From Saprospiraceae bacterium (GTDB lineage: Bacteria; Bacteroidota; Bacteroidia; Chitinophagales; Saprospiraceae): a stretch of 64,000 nt of DNA. A program made the position numbers and the translations under genes. Within the stretch, counting starts at the first letter, position 1. The number at the start of each line of letters is the position of its first letter. Below are positions 27,534 through 37,022 of the stretch, in pieces. The stretch spans positions 40,816-104,815 of the forward strand of contig JANQPA010000032.1 of NCBI GenBank assembly GCA_028285545.1. The letters run 5' to 3'. The notes under the pieces are model-generated. The model did no database searches. It was not told where the DNA came from and worked only from the letters and a program-made list of their open reading frames with translations.

Positions 27534-29122
27534 TAATTGAAAATCCCATCTTGCGGGGCTTTAACCCAGACCCTTCTATCATTCGAGTAGAAGATGACTA
27601 TTATATTGCCACTTCCACTTTTGAATGGTATCCTGGTGTACAAATCCATCACTCCAAAGATTTAGTGAACTGGAAGTTAATTACTCGTCCGCTTAATAGA
27701 ATTAATCAATTGGATATGAGGGGCGTTCCAGACTCTGGAGGAGTTTGGGCACCATGCCTTAGCTATTATAATGGTACCTTTTATTTGGTGTATTCCAATG
27801 TTCATTCTTTTCAAGGGGTTTGGAAAGATACCCCAAATTACCTCGTCACAACAAAAGATATACGTGGTGATTGGTCAGATCCTGTGTTCTTGAACTCTAG
27901 TGGATTTGATGGCTCTATGTTCCACGATAATGATGGCCGAAAGTGGTACCTGAGTATGATAGTAGACCATCGTAAGGAGAAATTTTTTGGAGGAATTATC
28001 ATGCAGGAATATGATGAAAAAGCAGGAGCTTTAAGAGGGCCAGTTCACTACCTTTATGAGGGTAGTGATTTGGGAATGACAGAGGGGCCTCATTTGTATA
28101 AAATAAAAGATTATTACTACCTGCTCTTGGCTGAAGGAGGTACTGAATATGGTCATGCTGTATCAATTGCTCGCTCTAAAACAATTACTGGACCCTATGA
28201 GCTGCACCCTAAAAACCCCATTCTTTCTTCTCGCTGGAATCCAGAAGCAGCACTTCAGAGAACAGGACATGGGGATATAGTCGAATCACAGGATGGAGAT
28301 TGGTGGATTGTATTTTTAGCCAGTCGCCCACTGAAAAAGAACAGGCGATGCATTTTGGGGCGCGAAACAGCCATTGAGGAATTGGAATGGAAAAACGATC
28401 AATGGCCCTACTTAAAAACGGGAGAGAAAGTGGCTCGACATAAATTAGAGATAAAAGGAGGGGAATTAAAAACCCCAAAATTATCTCATAAAAAAGATCA
28501 TTTCGAATCACCAGAACTGGATATCCATTTTCAATCTTTAAGAATTCCAATTTCTGAAGAATGGCTAAGTTTAAAGGCCCGGCCCTCTCATTTAAGATTA
28601 TATGGCCAGGAATCATTAAGTTCCTTACACCGACAAAGCCTGGTTGCCAGGAGAGTTCAGCATTTTCATATTCAGGCTGCAACAAGCCTCGATTTTTCAC
28701 CTGAAAATTTTCAGCAGATGGCCGGCTTGGTTTGTTATTATAATACTTACCACTGGCATTACTTACACCTCATGGGAGGGGATCATGGACAACGGTTTTT
28801 GCAGATAATTACCTGCGATAAATACCTCGTGACTGAACCACTAGAAGATCCCATTCTTTTGCCAAATGAAGGTCCTGTTTTTTTGAAAGTAGATTTTGAT
28901 CATGAGAAGCTACAGTTTTATTATGCACTAGAGCCTGATGAATGGCAAAAGCTAGGCCCTGTTTTAGATGGAAGTATTTTATCAGATGATTATGTAAGGG
29001 ATGATGAAGTTCGATATCGTCCCGCCTTTACTGGTGCTTTCGTAGGCCTTTGTTGCCAGGATTTGACTGGAAATAAAGGCCATGCCGACTTTGATTGGTT
29101 TGAATACCTGGAATTAGAATAA
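27530..29122 (+). CDS. GH43-family beta-xylosidase
   Basis: 530 residues without a signal peptide, so cytoplasmic. The five-bladed propeller (about 1-310) holds the three GH43 acidic residues: Asp14 in GFNPDPS, Asp127 in GFDGSMF and Glu185 in MTEGPHLY. A C-terminal concanavalin-like module (about 330-530, LVCYYNTYHWHYL) is typical of the GH43 beta-xylosidases that release xylose from short xylo-oligosaccharides. Overlap with the MFS gene (ATGA) suggests that import and hydrolysis are coupled; some oligosaccharides may enter intact. Confidence 0.93.
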   Translation: MIIENPILRGFNPDPSIIRVEDDYYIATSTFEWYPGVQIHHSKDLVNWKLITRPLNRINQLDMRGVPDSGGVWAPCLSYYNGTFYLVYSNVHSFQGVWKDTPNYLVTTKDIRGDWSDPVFLNSSGFDGSMFHDNDGRKWYLSMIVDHRKEKFFGGIIMQEYDEKAGALRGPVHYLYEGSDLGMTEGPHLYKIKDYYYLLLAEGGTEYGHAVSIARSKTITGPYELHPKNPILSSRWNPEAALQRTGHGDIVESQDGDWWIVFLASRPLKKNRRCILGRETAIEELEWKNDQWPYLKTGEKVARHKLEIKGGELKTPKLSHKKDHFESPELDIHFQSLRIPISEEWLSLKARPSHLRLYGQESLSSLHRQSLVARRVQHFHIQAATSLDFSPENFQQMAGLVCYYNTYHWHYLHLMGGDHGQRFLQIITCDKYLVTEPLEDPILLPNEGPVFLKVDFDHEKLQFYYALEPDEWQKLGPVLDGSILSDDYVRDDEVRYRPAFTGAFVGLCCQDLTGNKGHADFDWFEYLELE

Positions 29123-29164
29123 AAGAATCAATAATAGGAAAGAACAATTCAAATTTTATCAATT

Positions 29165-30298
29165 ATGAAGATACCAATTTACCTAATTGGCTTGTTAGCC
29201 GTATGTTTAAATATAGTGAGTTGCCAGGAAAATAAAGAACCTGAATCAGAAACAAATACTGAGGTTACCCAAAGAGCAAAATTTGAGCCTGCTGAGGGCA
29301 AATGCATTCTTTTTGTAGGACAGGAACTAGAAGCTATAGGAGGTTTGGAGGAATATAATGATGGTTATTTAGATCATTTTCCAGCCCCGGGAGGTTTTAC
29401 TATGTACACCATGATTCGGCCAGGTGATGAGCAATTTGGATTTACCTATTCTGGCTTATCCGGTATTTTTTCTACTGATGATTGGGGGGATAGCCCAAGT
29501 AATATGTCCATGCAATTAGCAGATCCGGATTTTAAGCATCTGGCCCTGGCTATAGGTTTAGAGATGGTTAATCATGAAGGAGAAATTGCCCGGGGAGAAC
29601 AAGATAGCCTGGTATTGGTATTAGGCGAATGGCTAAAAAGTTTGGGGCAGCGACCCATTTTTCTTAGAATTGGTTATGAGTTTAGTGGAGCATGGAATCA
29701 TTATAACCGAGAAGATTACATCGCTGCTTTCAGGAGAATCAAAACCATGTATGACTCCATAGGGGTTAATAATGTCGCCTATGTCTGGCAATCTCACGGT
29801 TGGGAAGAACCTATGGATTTACTGGAATCCTGGTATCCTGGGGATGAATATGTGGATTGGTGTGGCTATTCCTTTTTTGCCAGAGGGGATGAAGCTAATA
29901 TGATTGAGTTTGCACGTAAGCGAGGCAAACCCGTTTTTATTGCGGAAGCCAGCCCTACCATTGGTTCAGAAACCATCCGTACCAATGGTAAAACGATAGA
30001 AACGATATTGGGCAATCCCGAGCAAGGAGAAGAGGCCTGGGAAAAATGGTTTACTCCCTTTTTCAAAACCATTCATGATAATGCGGATGTGGTGAAGGCT
30101 GTTAGTTATATCAATTGCCACTGGAAGTCCCATCCTATGTGGTTTGAGAATCCTACTTTTCAAGATGTGGATGCCCGTTTGCAAACCAATGAAGAAATCT
30201 CTAAAAGGTGGTTAGAAGAAACCTCCTCGGATCGCTATTTGAAAGCTTCACCGGAATTGTTTAATAGGTTGTGGGGAAGGGAAAATCCTAGTTTGTGA
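29165..30298 (+). CDS. GH26-like glycoside hydrolase lipoprotein (putative beta-1,3-xylanase), copy 2
   Basis: 377 residues with the lipobox Cys at 20 (NIVSC). Acid/base Glu172 lies in FLRIGYEFSG and nucleophile Glu261 in VFIAEAS. It aligns almost end to end with the protein at 19414-20550, including AYVWQS, YPGDEYVDWCG and HPMWFENPTF. Differences cluster around residues 80-110, near the expected substrate cleft, so the pair may differ in product size or linkage preference. It is the last gene of the locus; a putative mobile repeat follows. Confidence 0.72.
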   Translation: MKIPIYLIGLLAVCLNIVSCQENKEPESETNTEVTQRAKFEPAEGKCILFVGQELEAIGGLEEYNDGYLDHFPAPGGFTMYTMIRPGDEQFGFTYSGLSGIFSTDDWGDSPSNMSMQLADPDFKHLALAIGLEMVNHEGEIARGEQDSLVLVLGEWLKSLGQRPIFLRIGYEFSGAWNHYNREDYIAAFRRIKTMYDSIGVNNVAYVWQSHGWEEPMDLLESWYPGDEYVDWCGYSFFARGDEANMIEFARKRGKPVFIAEASPTIGSETIRTNGKTIETILGNPEQGEEAWEKWFTPFFKTIHDNADVVKAVSYINCHWKSHPMWFENPTFQDVDARLQTNEEISKRWLEETSSDRYLKASPELFNRLWGRENPSL

Positions 30299-30315
30299 TT
30301 ATTTTCTTGAACATA

Positions 30316-30533
30316 AGTCATCCCAAATTTTAGGGAAGTATGCACTTTTTATGCCATCGGCCTAAAAAGTGCGAGATAAAGTAGAAATATAGTAGAGATA
30401 AAATTGTTTTAAGGATAAGAACAATATACTTCTAACTTACTTCACCCCGCGTGGCGGAATTTATTTCAATATATTTCCCTTCATTCTAACTAATCTAGTA
30501 TTATTTAATAGTCTCCAAAATTTCGGGGTGACT
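30316..30533. mobile_element. Putative MITE-like element with imperfect terminal inverted repeats
   Basis: The left end AGTCATCCCAAATTTTAGGGA (30316-30336) pairs with the right end at 30512-30533, whose complement reads AGTCACCCCGAAATTTTGGA before its last two bases. Inside, GCACTTTTT (30342-30350) and AAAAAGTGC (30364-30372) form a 9-bp stem. No open frame or target duplication was seen. AGTCATCCCA recurs near 63786. This accounts for most of the 297-bp gap here. Confidence 0.5.
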
Positions 30534-30595
30534 CATGTTTTTTATAAATTCCAATCGCATACTAAGGAGTCATTTAAATAAGCAAAAGAGAATAA

Positions 30596-31084
30596 ATGGA
30601 TAATCCTTTTAATGAAACAATTTGGCGACAATTTGGGGCAAGTATAGATATGCTTGAAAATGCCATTGAATTATGTCCTCCTGAATTTTGGGATACCGAA
30701 AAGAAGTTTTGGTACATCACTTATCACTGCCTTTTTTGGTTAGATTATTATCTCACGCTTGATCCTATAAATTTTGAACCACCTGCGCCTTATACTTTGT
30801 CAGAATTCGATCCTTCTGGAGCCATGCCCGACCGAACGTATACCAAGGAAGAACTAATTGCTTACCTGCAATACAGTAGAAAAAAATGTTATGATTTGCT
30901 TTCAACCATGACAGAAGAAACTGCCAACTCTCGTTGGATAAATGATTATAAAAACTATTCCGTCTTGGAAATTTTGCTTTATAATATGCGGCATGTGCAA
31001 CATCACACTGCACAACTAAATTTGCTGCTTCGTCAGGAAATAAATGACGCCCCTAAATGGGTTTCAGTAGCTAAATTGGAATAA
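30596..31084 (+). CDS. DinB-like four-helix-bundle protein
   Basis: 162 residues of the DinB/YfiT-like superfamily. The probable metal-binding His residues lie in ITYHCLFWLDYYL (near 45) and in RHVQHHTAQLNLLLR (near 140), the usual two ends of the bundle. Family members include bacillithiol- and glutathione-type transferases and uncharacterised stress proteins. No signal peptide. It stands alone after the xylan locus and its role cannot be inferred from context. Confidence 0.75.
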   Translation: MDNPFNETIWRQFGASIDMLENAIELCPPEFWDTEKKFWYITYHCLFWLDYYLTLDPINFEPPAPYTLSEFDPSGAMPDRTYTKEELIAYLQYSRKKCYDLLSTMTEETANSRWINDYKNYSVLEILLYNMRHVQHHTAQLNLLLRQEINDAPKWVSVAKLE

Positions 31085-31265
31085 TCATTTGAAATCGTTT
31101 TTCTCCGAATTAATTACAATGATGATCCTGCCCTCAAACTCATAATGCAGATTTAACTTATTTGCCCTGGAAGGGCCAAAATATTGTTAGCCGAGTGAAA
31201 TTGACGCAGACTGTACCTTTCAGGTCTTTTTAAATTAATGTAGCCTCTTGATTCACTTGGTTTGT

Positions 31266-32405
31266 TTATTCCCTTAAAAGCTCTTCTAGCCACTCCTTGA
31301 TTAATGCATCCGTTTTTTCATCGTGGTAGCCGATGTGGATATCTCGTAAAACCCCTTTTTTATCAATAATAAAAAGGCTGGGCCAATTTAAAATACCATA
31401 ATCTTTGCCGATGGATTCGGCAGTAACTATTGGATAGGTTGCCTTTAATTTATCCATGGTTTTTTGTGGATTTCGTTTTTCATGATAATTCATTCCTAAT
31501 AGTATTAGGCCTTGATCTTTATATTCAAGATGAAATTTTTCAAGAGAAGGGATCGCTCTTAAACAAGGAGAACACCAGCTGGCCCAAAAATCTAATAATA
31601 CCACATTGCCTTTAAGCTGAGACAAATTGACCTTTTCGCCTAAATGATAACTGGCTTGCCAAATTGGTGCCGGATGACCGATGGTTGGAATCATCTTTTT
31701 ATCATAGTCTTTTAATGGAACCTGAAAAGACATTTCTTTCACCTGCTCCTTTATCCCGGTATCAATTTGGCCGATAACTTCTCCTTTGCCCCATTTTTCA
31801 TTCTTCCAAGTCACTTTTTGGATGTTTAATTCGATTGGATCTGCCCATATGGAGTAAGTCACCCCTTCAAATGAACATTTAAGAAGGATAAATTTTTGGT
31901 TATCGGCTACTACTTCTTTTTGTTGCAATTGTTGTTTGTTTTTCAGCATAAAACGGAGTGCTTTAACTACCATCAAAGGAGCTTGCTTAAAGGTGCTTGG
32001 TGAGCTTTTTTTAATGTTGGGGGTGTATAAATACATTTTTTGTTCATGAAATATCTTCCAGAATTCACCTTTGTTCTGATAAATTTCCACTTTCTCAGTT
32101 CTTTTTCCCAGGACATCCTGAAGGCGATAAGTGCCTTTTAATCTGTAAGCATCAATTATTAGTTGTTCAGATTGATTCCATTCTAATTTAACCTGTCCTT
32201 CAAATGAATATTCTCTTTTCATAGATCCGATGCCATAATAGCTAATGTGATAACCTCTTTTGGAGGCTTCCTTGAATTGGTTTAAAACCTCAACTAGTGT
32301 TTCGTTATCTGGCTTGGCTATAGGAAAAATCTGGTAAGAAGAAATAAAGTAAAGTGGAAAAAGCAAAAATATCATTTTCATAATAATTCGGTTTGATTTC
32401 CTCAA
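31266..32405 (-). CDS. TlpA-like thioredoxin-fold protein with N-terminal DUF2092-like domain
   Basis: 379 residues: an N-terminal signal/anchor (about 8-25), a LolA-like beta-rich domain (about 40-240), and a C-terminal TlpA/ResA thioredoxin domain (about 243-379) with the redox motif WASWCSPC and the cis-Pro loop NWPSLFIID. It is probably a periplasmic thiol-disulphide reductase acting on cell-envelope proteins or cytochromes. It is 29 bp downstream of a membrane-bound AraC regulator on the same strand. Confidence 0.82.
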   Translation of the reverse strand: MRKSNRIIMKMIFLLFPLYFISSYQIFPIAKPDNETLVEVLNQFKEASKRGYHISYYGIGSMKREYSFEGQVKLEWNQSEQLIIDAYRLKGTYRLQDVLGKRTEKVEIYQNKGEFWKIFHEQKMYLYTPNIKKSSPSTFKQAPLMVVKALRFMLKNKQQLQQKEVVADNQKFILLKCSFEGVTYSIWADPIELNIQKVTWKNEKWGKGEVIGQIDTGIKEQVKEMSFQVPLKDYDKKMIPTIGHPAPIWQASYHLGEKVNLSQLKGNVVLLDFWASWCSPCLRAIPSLEKFHLEYKDQGLILLGMNYHEKRNPQKTMDKLKATYPIVTAESIGKDYGILNWPSLFIIDKKGVLRDIHIGYHDEKTDALIKEWLEELLRE

Positions 32406-32434
32406 TACTAAGGGAAAATCAAGCCTGGAGAGTC

Positions 32435-33490
32435 CTAAAAAACCTTGCTGGACTCTTTTTCCTTCTTAATAATAGATTCCCGGAATTCTGAGGGGCTCAT
32501 GCCGGTATGTTTTTTAAAAACATAATGGAAAGTAGATTTGGAGTGAAACCCAGATTCATACATGACTTCTTTAGTATACATATCTGGATGCACCTTAAGT
32601 AAGGCTTTAGCTTTTGTGATTCGATAAGAATTGATAAAATCCTTAAAACTTTGTTGATAATGCTCGTTTATGATCTGAGATAAATGTGAAGATCTTATGG
32701 CAAGCTGATTGGCCAATAATTTTAAAGTTAACTCTGGATCAAGAAAAGGCTCTTTATTTTTAAGATGTGCTTCAATTTTAAGAATAAATTCTTCCTTACA
32801 AGAGTTACTCAGTTTGGAATACCTGTACTTTATGGAATCATTGAAAATTTTCGGGTTGGCGAGTCCATAATAAACCATCACATTCATAATAAGGGCCAAA
32901 AGAATCAGACTAATAATGTTAAGTACAAAAAACAAGTCGAAATTATCCATCAAAACAGCACCTACCTCCAGAGAATAAAGCAATAGAAGCATGAAAAACC
33001 CTCTGCTCAATATCTTTAACCAGTTTAACACAGGACGAGCCTTTTTATTCCCTTTCATTTTTTTTGTCCAGTTGCTTATCCGAATGGCATATATAAAAGC
33101 ATGGAGAACCATGACCGAAGCGATTATTTTCCACAGCGGAAAGGCCTGATGAAAAGAACCTAAGTAAAAAGTGCTTTCCAAAACTAAAATGATTATTGAG
33201 GGAATAAAGTGGAGGTAATATTTGGTGGCTTTTGGAATGCTCTTTTTTACTATAGATTGAACATAGATCCACAAAATCGGCCCATATAAGAATCCTATAA
33301 ATGAATTAAAGCTGATGGTGTCGGTTAAAACTTTTAGCTCATTAAGTATTTCAAAACCCAGATTTAATAAAATAGCTCCAATGAAAAAAGAAAAAACCTG
33401 ATTGTGTTTCTTTTTATCCTTTTTGCTTAATAAAAAGATCAATAATAGAGCTGCATAACAAGCAACAATAATTTGTATTTGGAAACGCAT
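32435..33490 (-). CDS. Membrane-anchored AraC-family regulator
   Basis: 351 residues. About seven hydrophobic segments occupy residues 1-225 (for example ILWIYVQSIVKKS, YYLHFIPSIIILVLE and LNIISLILLALIMNVMVYYG). The C-terminal AraC helix-turn-helix pair follows (about 245-345: LKLLANQLAIRSSHLSQIINEHYQQSFKDFINSYR, then FHSKSTFHYVFKKHTGMSPSEFRE). This architecture is common in Bacteroidota and suggests direct membrane sensing. It probably controls the TlpA-like gene downstream. Confidence 0.88.
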   Translation of the reverse strand: MRFQIQIIVACYAALLLIFLLSKKDKKKHNQVFSFFIGAILLNLGFEILNELKVLTDTISFNSFIGFLYGPILWIYVQSIVKKSIPKATKYYLHFIPSIIILVLESTFYLGSFHQAFPLWKIIASVMVLHAFIYAIRISNWTKKMKGNKKARPVLNWLKILSRGFFMLLLLYSLEVGAVLMDNFDLFFVLNIISLILLALIMNVMVYYGLANPKIFNDSIKYRYSKLSNSCKEEFILKIEAHLKNKEPFLDPELTLKLLANQLAIRSSHLSQIINEHYQQSFKDFINSYRITKAKALLKVHPDMYTKEVMYESGFHSKSTFHYVFKKHTGMSPSEFRESIIKKEKESSKVF

Positions 33491-33689
33491 AAGTTTTTTA
33501 GATTATAGTTAGAAAGGACTATGTTTTTGGGTATGGGTTGCTGGAAACCTGTCTGGTTATTTAAGACATATCTATTGCCCTACTTTTTCTCATTTTATAA
33601 AAGGAGACTAAGCTTAAGACCCTTTTTTTCATAAACCTATAGACAATAGCTAGTATTGGGTTCAATTTTTGTAAACTTAATACTCGACT

Positions 33690-35252
33690 ATGAATTCATT
33701 AAAAAATGTTTGCTTTATTGTTTTATTAGCTTTTGCAAATATTTCTCCTTCCAATTTGTTATCCCAATCTTTTGTTGAAATAAAAGACTTGATCATATCT
33801 AATCCTGGACTTGAAGAATACTGGACGGGTGCATCCTGGATAGATATCGACAATGACGGAGATGAAGATCTTTTTCTGACTAATCGAAAACCAGGCATCA
33901 GTCCAAGAAAAAATAAACTATTTATAAATGAAAACGGCAAATTTAAACCCGTCACAAAAGGAATTCTGGTGGAAGATCCGGGTTATTGGTTTGGCCTTAG
34001 CTGGGGGGACTATAATAATGATGGACTAAAAGACTTGCTGGTAGCGGGTTTTCCAGGAGCACTATACAAAAATCTTGGAGACGGGAATTTTGAAAAAATC
34101 CGAGGCAATGTATTCGATGATCCAACCTTTGCTGGAATATGTGTTGCCTGGGGAGATTTTAATCTGGATGGCCACCTGGATTTTATCCTCACCAGACCGG
34201 AGTGGATACAAGGGCCACCAAATTCGGGACAGCCAGCATCTCCAAAACTAATGATTAATAGTGGGCCACCTAGCTACTCCTTTTCTCAATGGCAAGGAAT
34301 AAAACTAGGTCCAAAGGAAAAAGACACCTATATGCAGCCCATACTTTCTGATTATGACGATGATGGCGATCTGGATATTTTCATCGGCATGGGAAGTGGC
34401 GCTCCCAAACCAGATGTTATGTTCCAAAATCTTATGAAAGAGAAAGGCAGTTTGGATTTTAAGGCAATTACAGGAAAGGTAATATCTGATGACCCCATAG
34501 AAGGTAATCAATGGTGTTTTGAAGATATAGATAATGATGGAGACCTTGATGCTTTTGTAACCAATTGGGCTAATATGGTTGACAATAAGGCCATACCACG
34601 CCCTAATAATCTATACCTCAATAATAATGGAGTTTATCAAAAAATAACAAAAGGAGAAATTGTAGAAGACCTGGATTTATCCTCAACAGCCAGCTGGGGA
34701 GATTATGATAATGACGGAGATTTGGACCTGGTAGTCGTTTCTGATTCAACCTATTCCCTGAGATATTATGAAAATAATGGTAAGGGTGAATTTTCTCATA
34801 AAAACGTGGGAGTCTTAAATACTATTACGAAACACCAAAGTGGGATAAGCACCGGTGATTATGATAATGATGGCGATCTGGATTTGTTTATACCTGGCCC
34901 AGGCATGAATAATTCTTTATTAAAAAATGAGTTAGATAATGGCCATCATTGGCTAAAACTTGATTTGGTAGGGACAAGCTCCAATAAAAGCGCCATAGGC
35001 GCAAAAATCTGGCTAAAAGCTATTATTGACGGAAAAGAAGTCACTCAGCGTAGGGAAGTTTCCGGGGCTAATACCTTCTTCGGTATGAATAGTTTAATTC
35101 AGCACTTTGGACTAGGCAATGCATCATCAATAAAAGAGCTAAAAATAATATGGCCGACAGGCAAAAAGGAGTTGTTTAAAGTGGATAAATTGAATGCGCT
35201 GCAGAAAATTATAGAAGGCAAAGGCTTTCAATTAATCCAGACTAACAGGTAG
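33690..35252 (+). CDS. FG-GAP/VCBS-repeat protein with ASPIC/UnbV domain
   Basis: 520 residues with a signal peptide (about 1-26). Repeated calcium-binding blades of the type DIDNDGDEDLFLTN, DYNNDGLKDLLV, DYDDDGDLDIFIG, DIDNDGDLDAFVTN and DYDNDGDLDL build an integrin-like propeller. The C-terminus (about 430-515) is an ASPIC/UnbV domain (GAKIWLKAIIDGKEVTQRREVSGANTFFGMNSLIQHFGLG). Such CRTAC1-like proteins are secreted and usually bind or adhere; enzymatic activity is not established. It stands alone, divergent from the AraC gene. Confidence 0.88.
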   Translation: MNSLKNVCFIVLLAFANISPSNLLSQSFVEIKDLIISNPGLEEYWTGASWIDIDNDGDEDLFLTNRKPGISPRKNKLFINENGKFKPVTKGILVEDPGYWFGLSWGDYNNDGLKDLLVAGFPGALYKNLGDGNFEKIRGNVFDDPTFAGICVAWGDFNLDGHLDFILTRPEWIQGPPNSGQPASPKLMINSGPPSYSFSQWQGIKLGPKEKDTYMQPILSDYDDDGDLDIFIGMGSGAPKPDVMFQNLMKEKGSLDFKAITGKVISDDPIEGNQWCFEDIDNDGDLDAFVTNWANMVDNKAIPRPNNLYLNNNGVYQKITKGEIVEDLDLSSTASWGDYDNDGDLDLVVVSDSTYSLRYYENNGKGEFSHKNVGVLNTITKHQSGISTGDYDNDGDLDLFIPGPGMNNSLLKNELDNGHHWLKLDLVGTSSNKSAIGAKIWLKAIIDGKEVTQRREVSGANTFFGMNSLIQHFGLGNASSIKELKIIWPTGKKELFKVDKLNALQKIIEGKGFQLIQTNR

Positions 35253-35277
35253 GAGTTGCCCCAGTAGTATTTTGGTT

Positions 35278-36225
35278 TTAATATAGATATCCGTTAACTG
35301 GTGTTGATTTGGGGGGCAACTCTTTTTCTCCCAGCATTTCTCTTAAATTTCTTTCGATCGTATTACAGATGGAGGTCATGGCTACATCTGTAATGCGATT
35401 TTCAAAAGGATCTTCATTAGCTGCTCCTGTTCGTTCCATAATGATAAAAACACCGGCTATTAAAACAGATAAAGGAATGATTAGCCATGACAGATAAGAA
35501 AATTGCCCGGCCACAAAAAACGTTAATAGACCAAAGGGCAACATCAGAGCAAAAAGAATAACAAATACCCTGGTAAAAAAATCGTATTGCCTTGGTAAAG
35601 GCGTATTTTTAATTCGTTCGGCCCCGCCTTGGTAATTGGTTAGGGCCAATAATTGGCCTTCCATCTGGAAGCTGTCAAATCCACCTAATGTGCCATTTCC
35701 CATTGCTTCATATATTTCCTGACCCATTAGCAGGTGAATGGCATTTGGCTTATGATCTTTTGAAATAACATCCTGGAATTCAGAATCTGATAAAAAGGCT
35801 TGTAATTCCTGCCATTGATCTTGTTGTCGTAAGTGCAACCGCATAGCATGCACCCAGGCAATTTGTTTGTAGATCATACTCTTCTTAAAACTTTCACTTC
35901 GCTCTGGTATATAATTTTCCTGATGGGCATGGCTATCTGTAAAGGTAATTATCAGGCGGGCCAGAACCCTGCTTGAATTTACAATTCCTCCCCAAAGGGT
36001 TCGTGCTTCCCACCAGCGGCCATAGGCCGAATTATTGCGAAAAGCTACAAAAATAGCCAGGGCTGATCCCAGGACGCCAATGGGCGTGAAATTAATGGCT
36101 AATTCTTTTCTACCCGTGAAATAGAATAGAAGCCATACAATACTGGCCCAAATTAAGGTAAAGAGTACTTGTTTGTGGATGTATTTCCAGATTCTTAAGG
36201 GATGGAAGTTTCTTTTTATGATCAT
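35278..36225 (-). CDS. Bestrophin-family anion channel
   Basis: 315 residues with about four transmembrane segments, in the bestrophin/UPF0187 family of pentameric channels. Typical features are the N-terminal HPLRIWKYIHKQVLFTLIWASIV, FRNNSAYGRWWEARTLWGGIVNSSR, LPRQYDFFTRVFVILFALMLPFGL and the conserved EDPFENRITDVAMTSICNTIERNLREMLG near the end. The 131-bp element, copy 2, starts 29 bp upstream of the start codon. Confidence 0.92.
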   Translation of the reverse strand: MIIKRNFHPLRIWKYIHKQVLFTLIWASIVWLLFYFTGRKELAINFTPIGVLGSALAIFVAFRNNSAYGRWWEARTLWGGIVNSSRVLARLIITFTDSHAHQENYIPERSESFKKSMIYKQIAWVHAMRLHLRQQDQWQELQAFLSDSEFQDVISKDHKPNAIHLLMGQEIYEAMGNGTLGGFDSFQMEGQLLALTNYQGGAERIKNTPLPRQYDFFTRVFVILFALMLPFGLLTFFVAGQFSYLSWLIIPLSVLIAGVFIIMERTGAANEDPFENRITDVAMTSICNTIERNLREMLGEKELPPKSTPVNGYLY

Positions 36226-36253
36226 TTGGATAGGATATGTATTTAAAATTAAG

Positions 36254-36384
36254 ACATGTCATATCTAGACATGACATGTCCCTAAGATTTGTGCTTAAAC
36301 TATTGGTTATAAGTATTTCCAGTGTATTTATTCTAATGGATATGTCCATATTTTTTCGACATGTCATGTCTAAACATGACATGT
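36254..36384. repeat. Paired-palindrome 131-bp element, copy 2
   Basis: 26-bp arms at 36254-36279 and 36359-36384, a 79-bp spacer, and GGATATGT at 36338-36345. Geometry is identical to copy 1. The left arm lies next to the start of the bestrophin gene and the right arm lies 11 bp from the stop of the beta-barrel-like gene. Confidence 0.9.
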
Positions 36385-36395
36385 CTCCTCCTTCC

Positions 36396-37004
36396 TCAAA
36401 AAACCTTCCTCACAAACCCTCCAAAATTATTATCTCTAATCCCCCCTTTTCCAGCATGCGACAGATTATTGGCCAGCCCAAACTGAAATCCTCCTCGATC
36501 CAAGCCTATTCTTATTCTTTGGACACTAAAAACATGGCCCGATCGATTAAAGGAAGAAAACAATTCCAGGCTGGAATAAAACCTCCATTTTTCATTCAGG
36601 GAGGGAGTATATCTGAATATGGAAAACCAACTGTAATTTAATTCTGACTTCAGTCCAATGGAGGCCAGGCCAAATAGCATCCAGTTTTCCTTTGATTTGA
36701 AAATATGAAACCCTCCATCTATTCCACTTGCTGTGCTGCTAATTCTACCAACTATACTTGCTCCCAGTCCGGATCTAGTGGTATAATTCAGATAAGCCCC
36801 TGAAAATAAATTGGTGTTATTTTCATAGTCAACCGTAGCTCGGGTTCTACTGAATAAGGACCATTTGAAGGAGTCATCCAAAGGTTTTAGCCATTGGACA
36901 TCGCCGAAAACTCTTTTATCACCAACCATAAGCTCTATACTCTGAGCATTGATTTTTACAAAAACAGCGGTGAAAAGAAATAGGATAAGGAGCAAATGAT
37001 GCAT
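36396..37004 (-). CDS. Putative small outer-membrane beta-barrel protein
   Basis: 202 residues, not assigned to a family. A signal peptide ends near VKINAQS (about 21). The remainder has alternating polar and hydrophobic strands (KWSLFSRTRATVDYEN, LFSGAYLNYTTRSGLGASIVGRIS, FYSSLELFSSFN) and ends in Phe, as outer-membrane barrels do. The size suits an 8- to 10-strand barrel. It lies 18 bp downstream of the DJ-1/PfpI gene on the same strand and may share its transcript. Confidence 0.6.
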   Translation of the reverse strand: MHHLLLILFLFTAVFVKINAQSIELMVGDKRVFGDVQWLKPLDDSFKWSLFSRTRATVDYENNTNLFSGAYLNYTTRSGLGASIVGRISSTASGIDGGFHIFKSKENWMLFGLASIGLKSELNYSWFSIFRYTPSLNEKWRFYSSLELFSSFNRSGHVFSVQRIRIGLDRGGFQFGLANNLSHAGKGGIRDNNFGGFVRKVF

Positions 37005-37022
37005 TGAGGAATAATTCTTGGA

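Noticed and set aside
31085..31265. Gene or RNA in the gap after the DinB gene
   Set aside because: No start with a credible frame, no repeat and no stable hairpin was seen.
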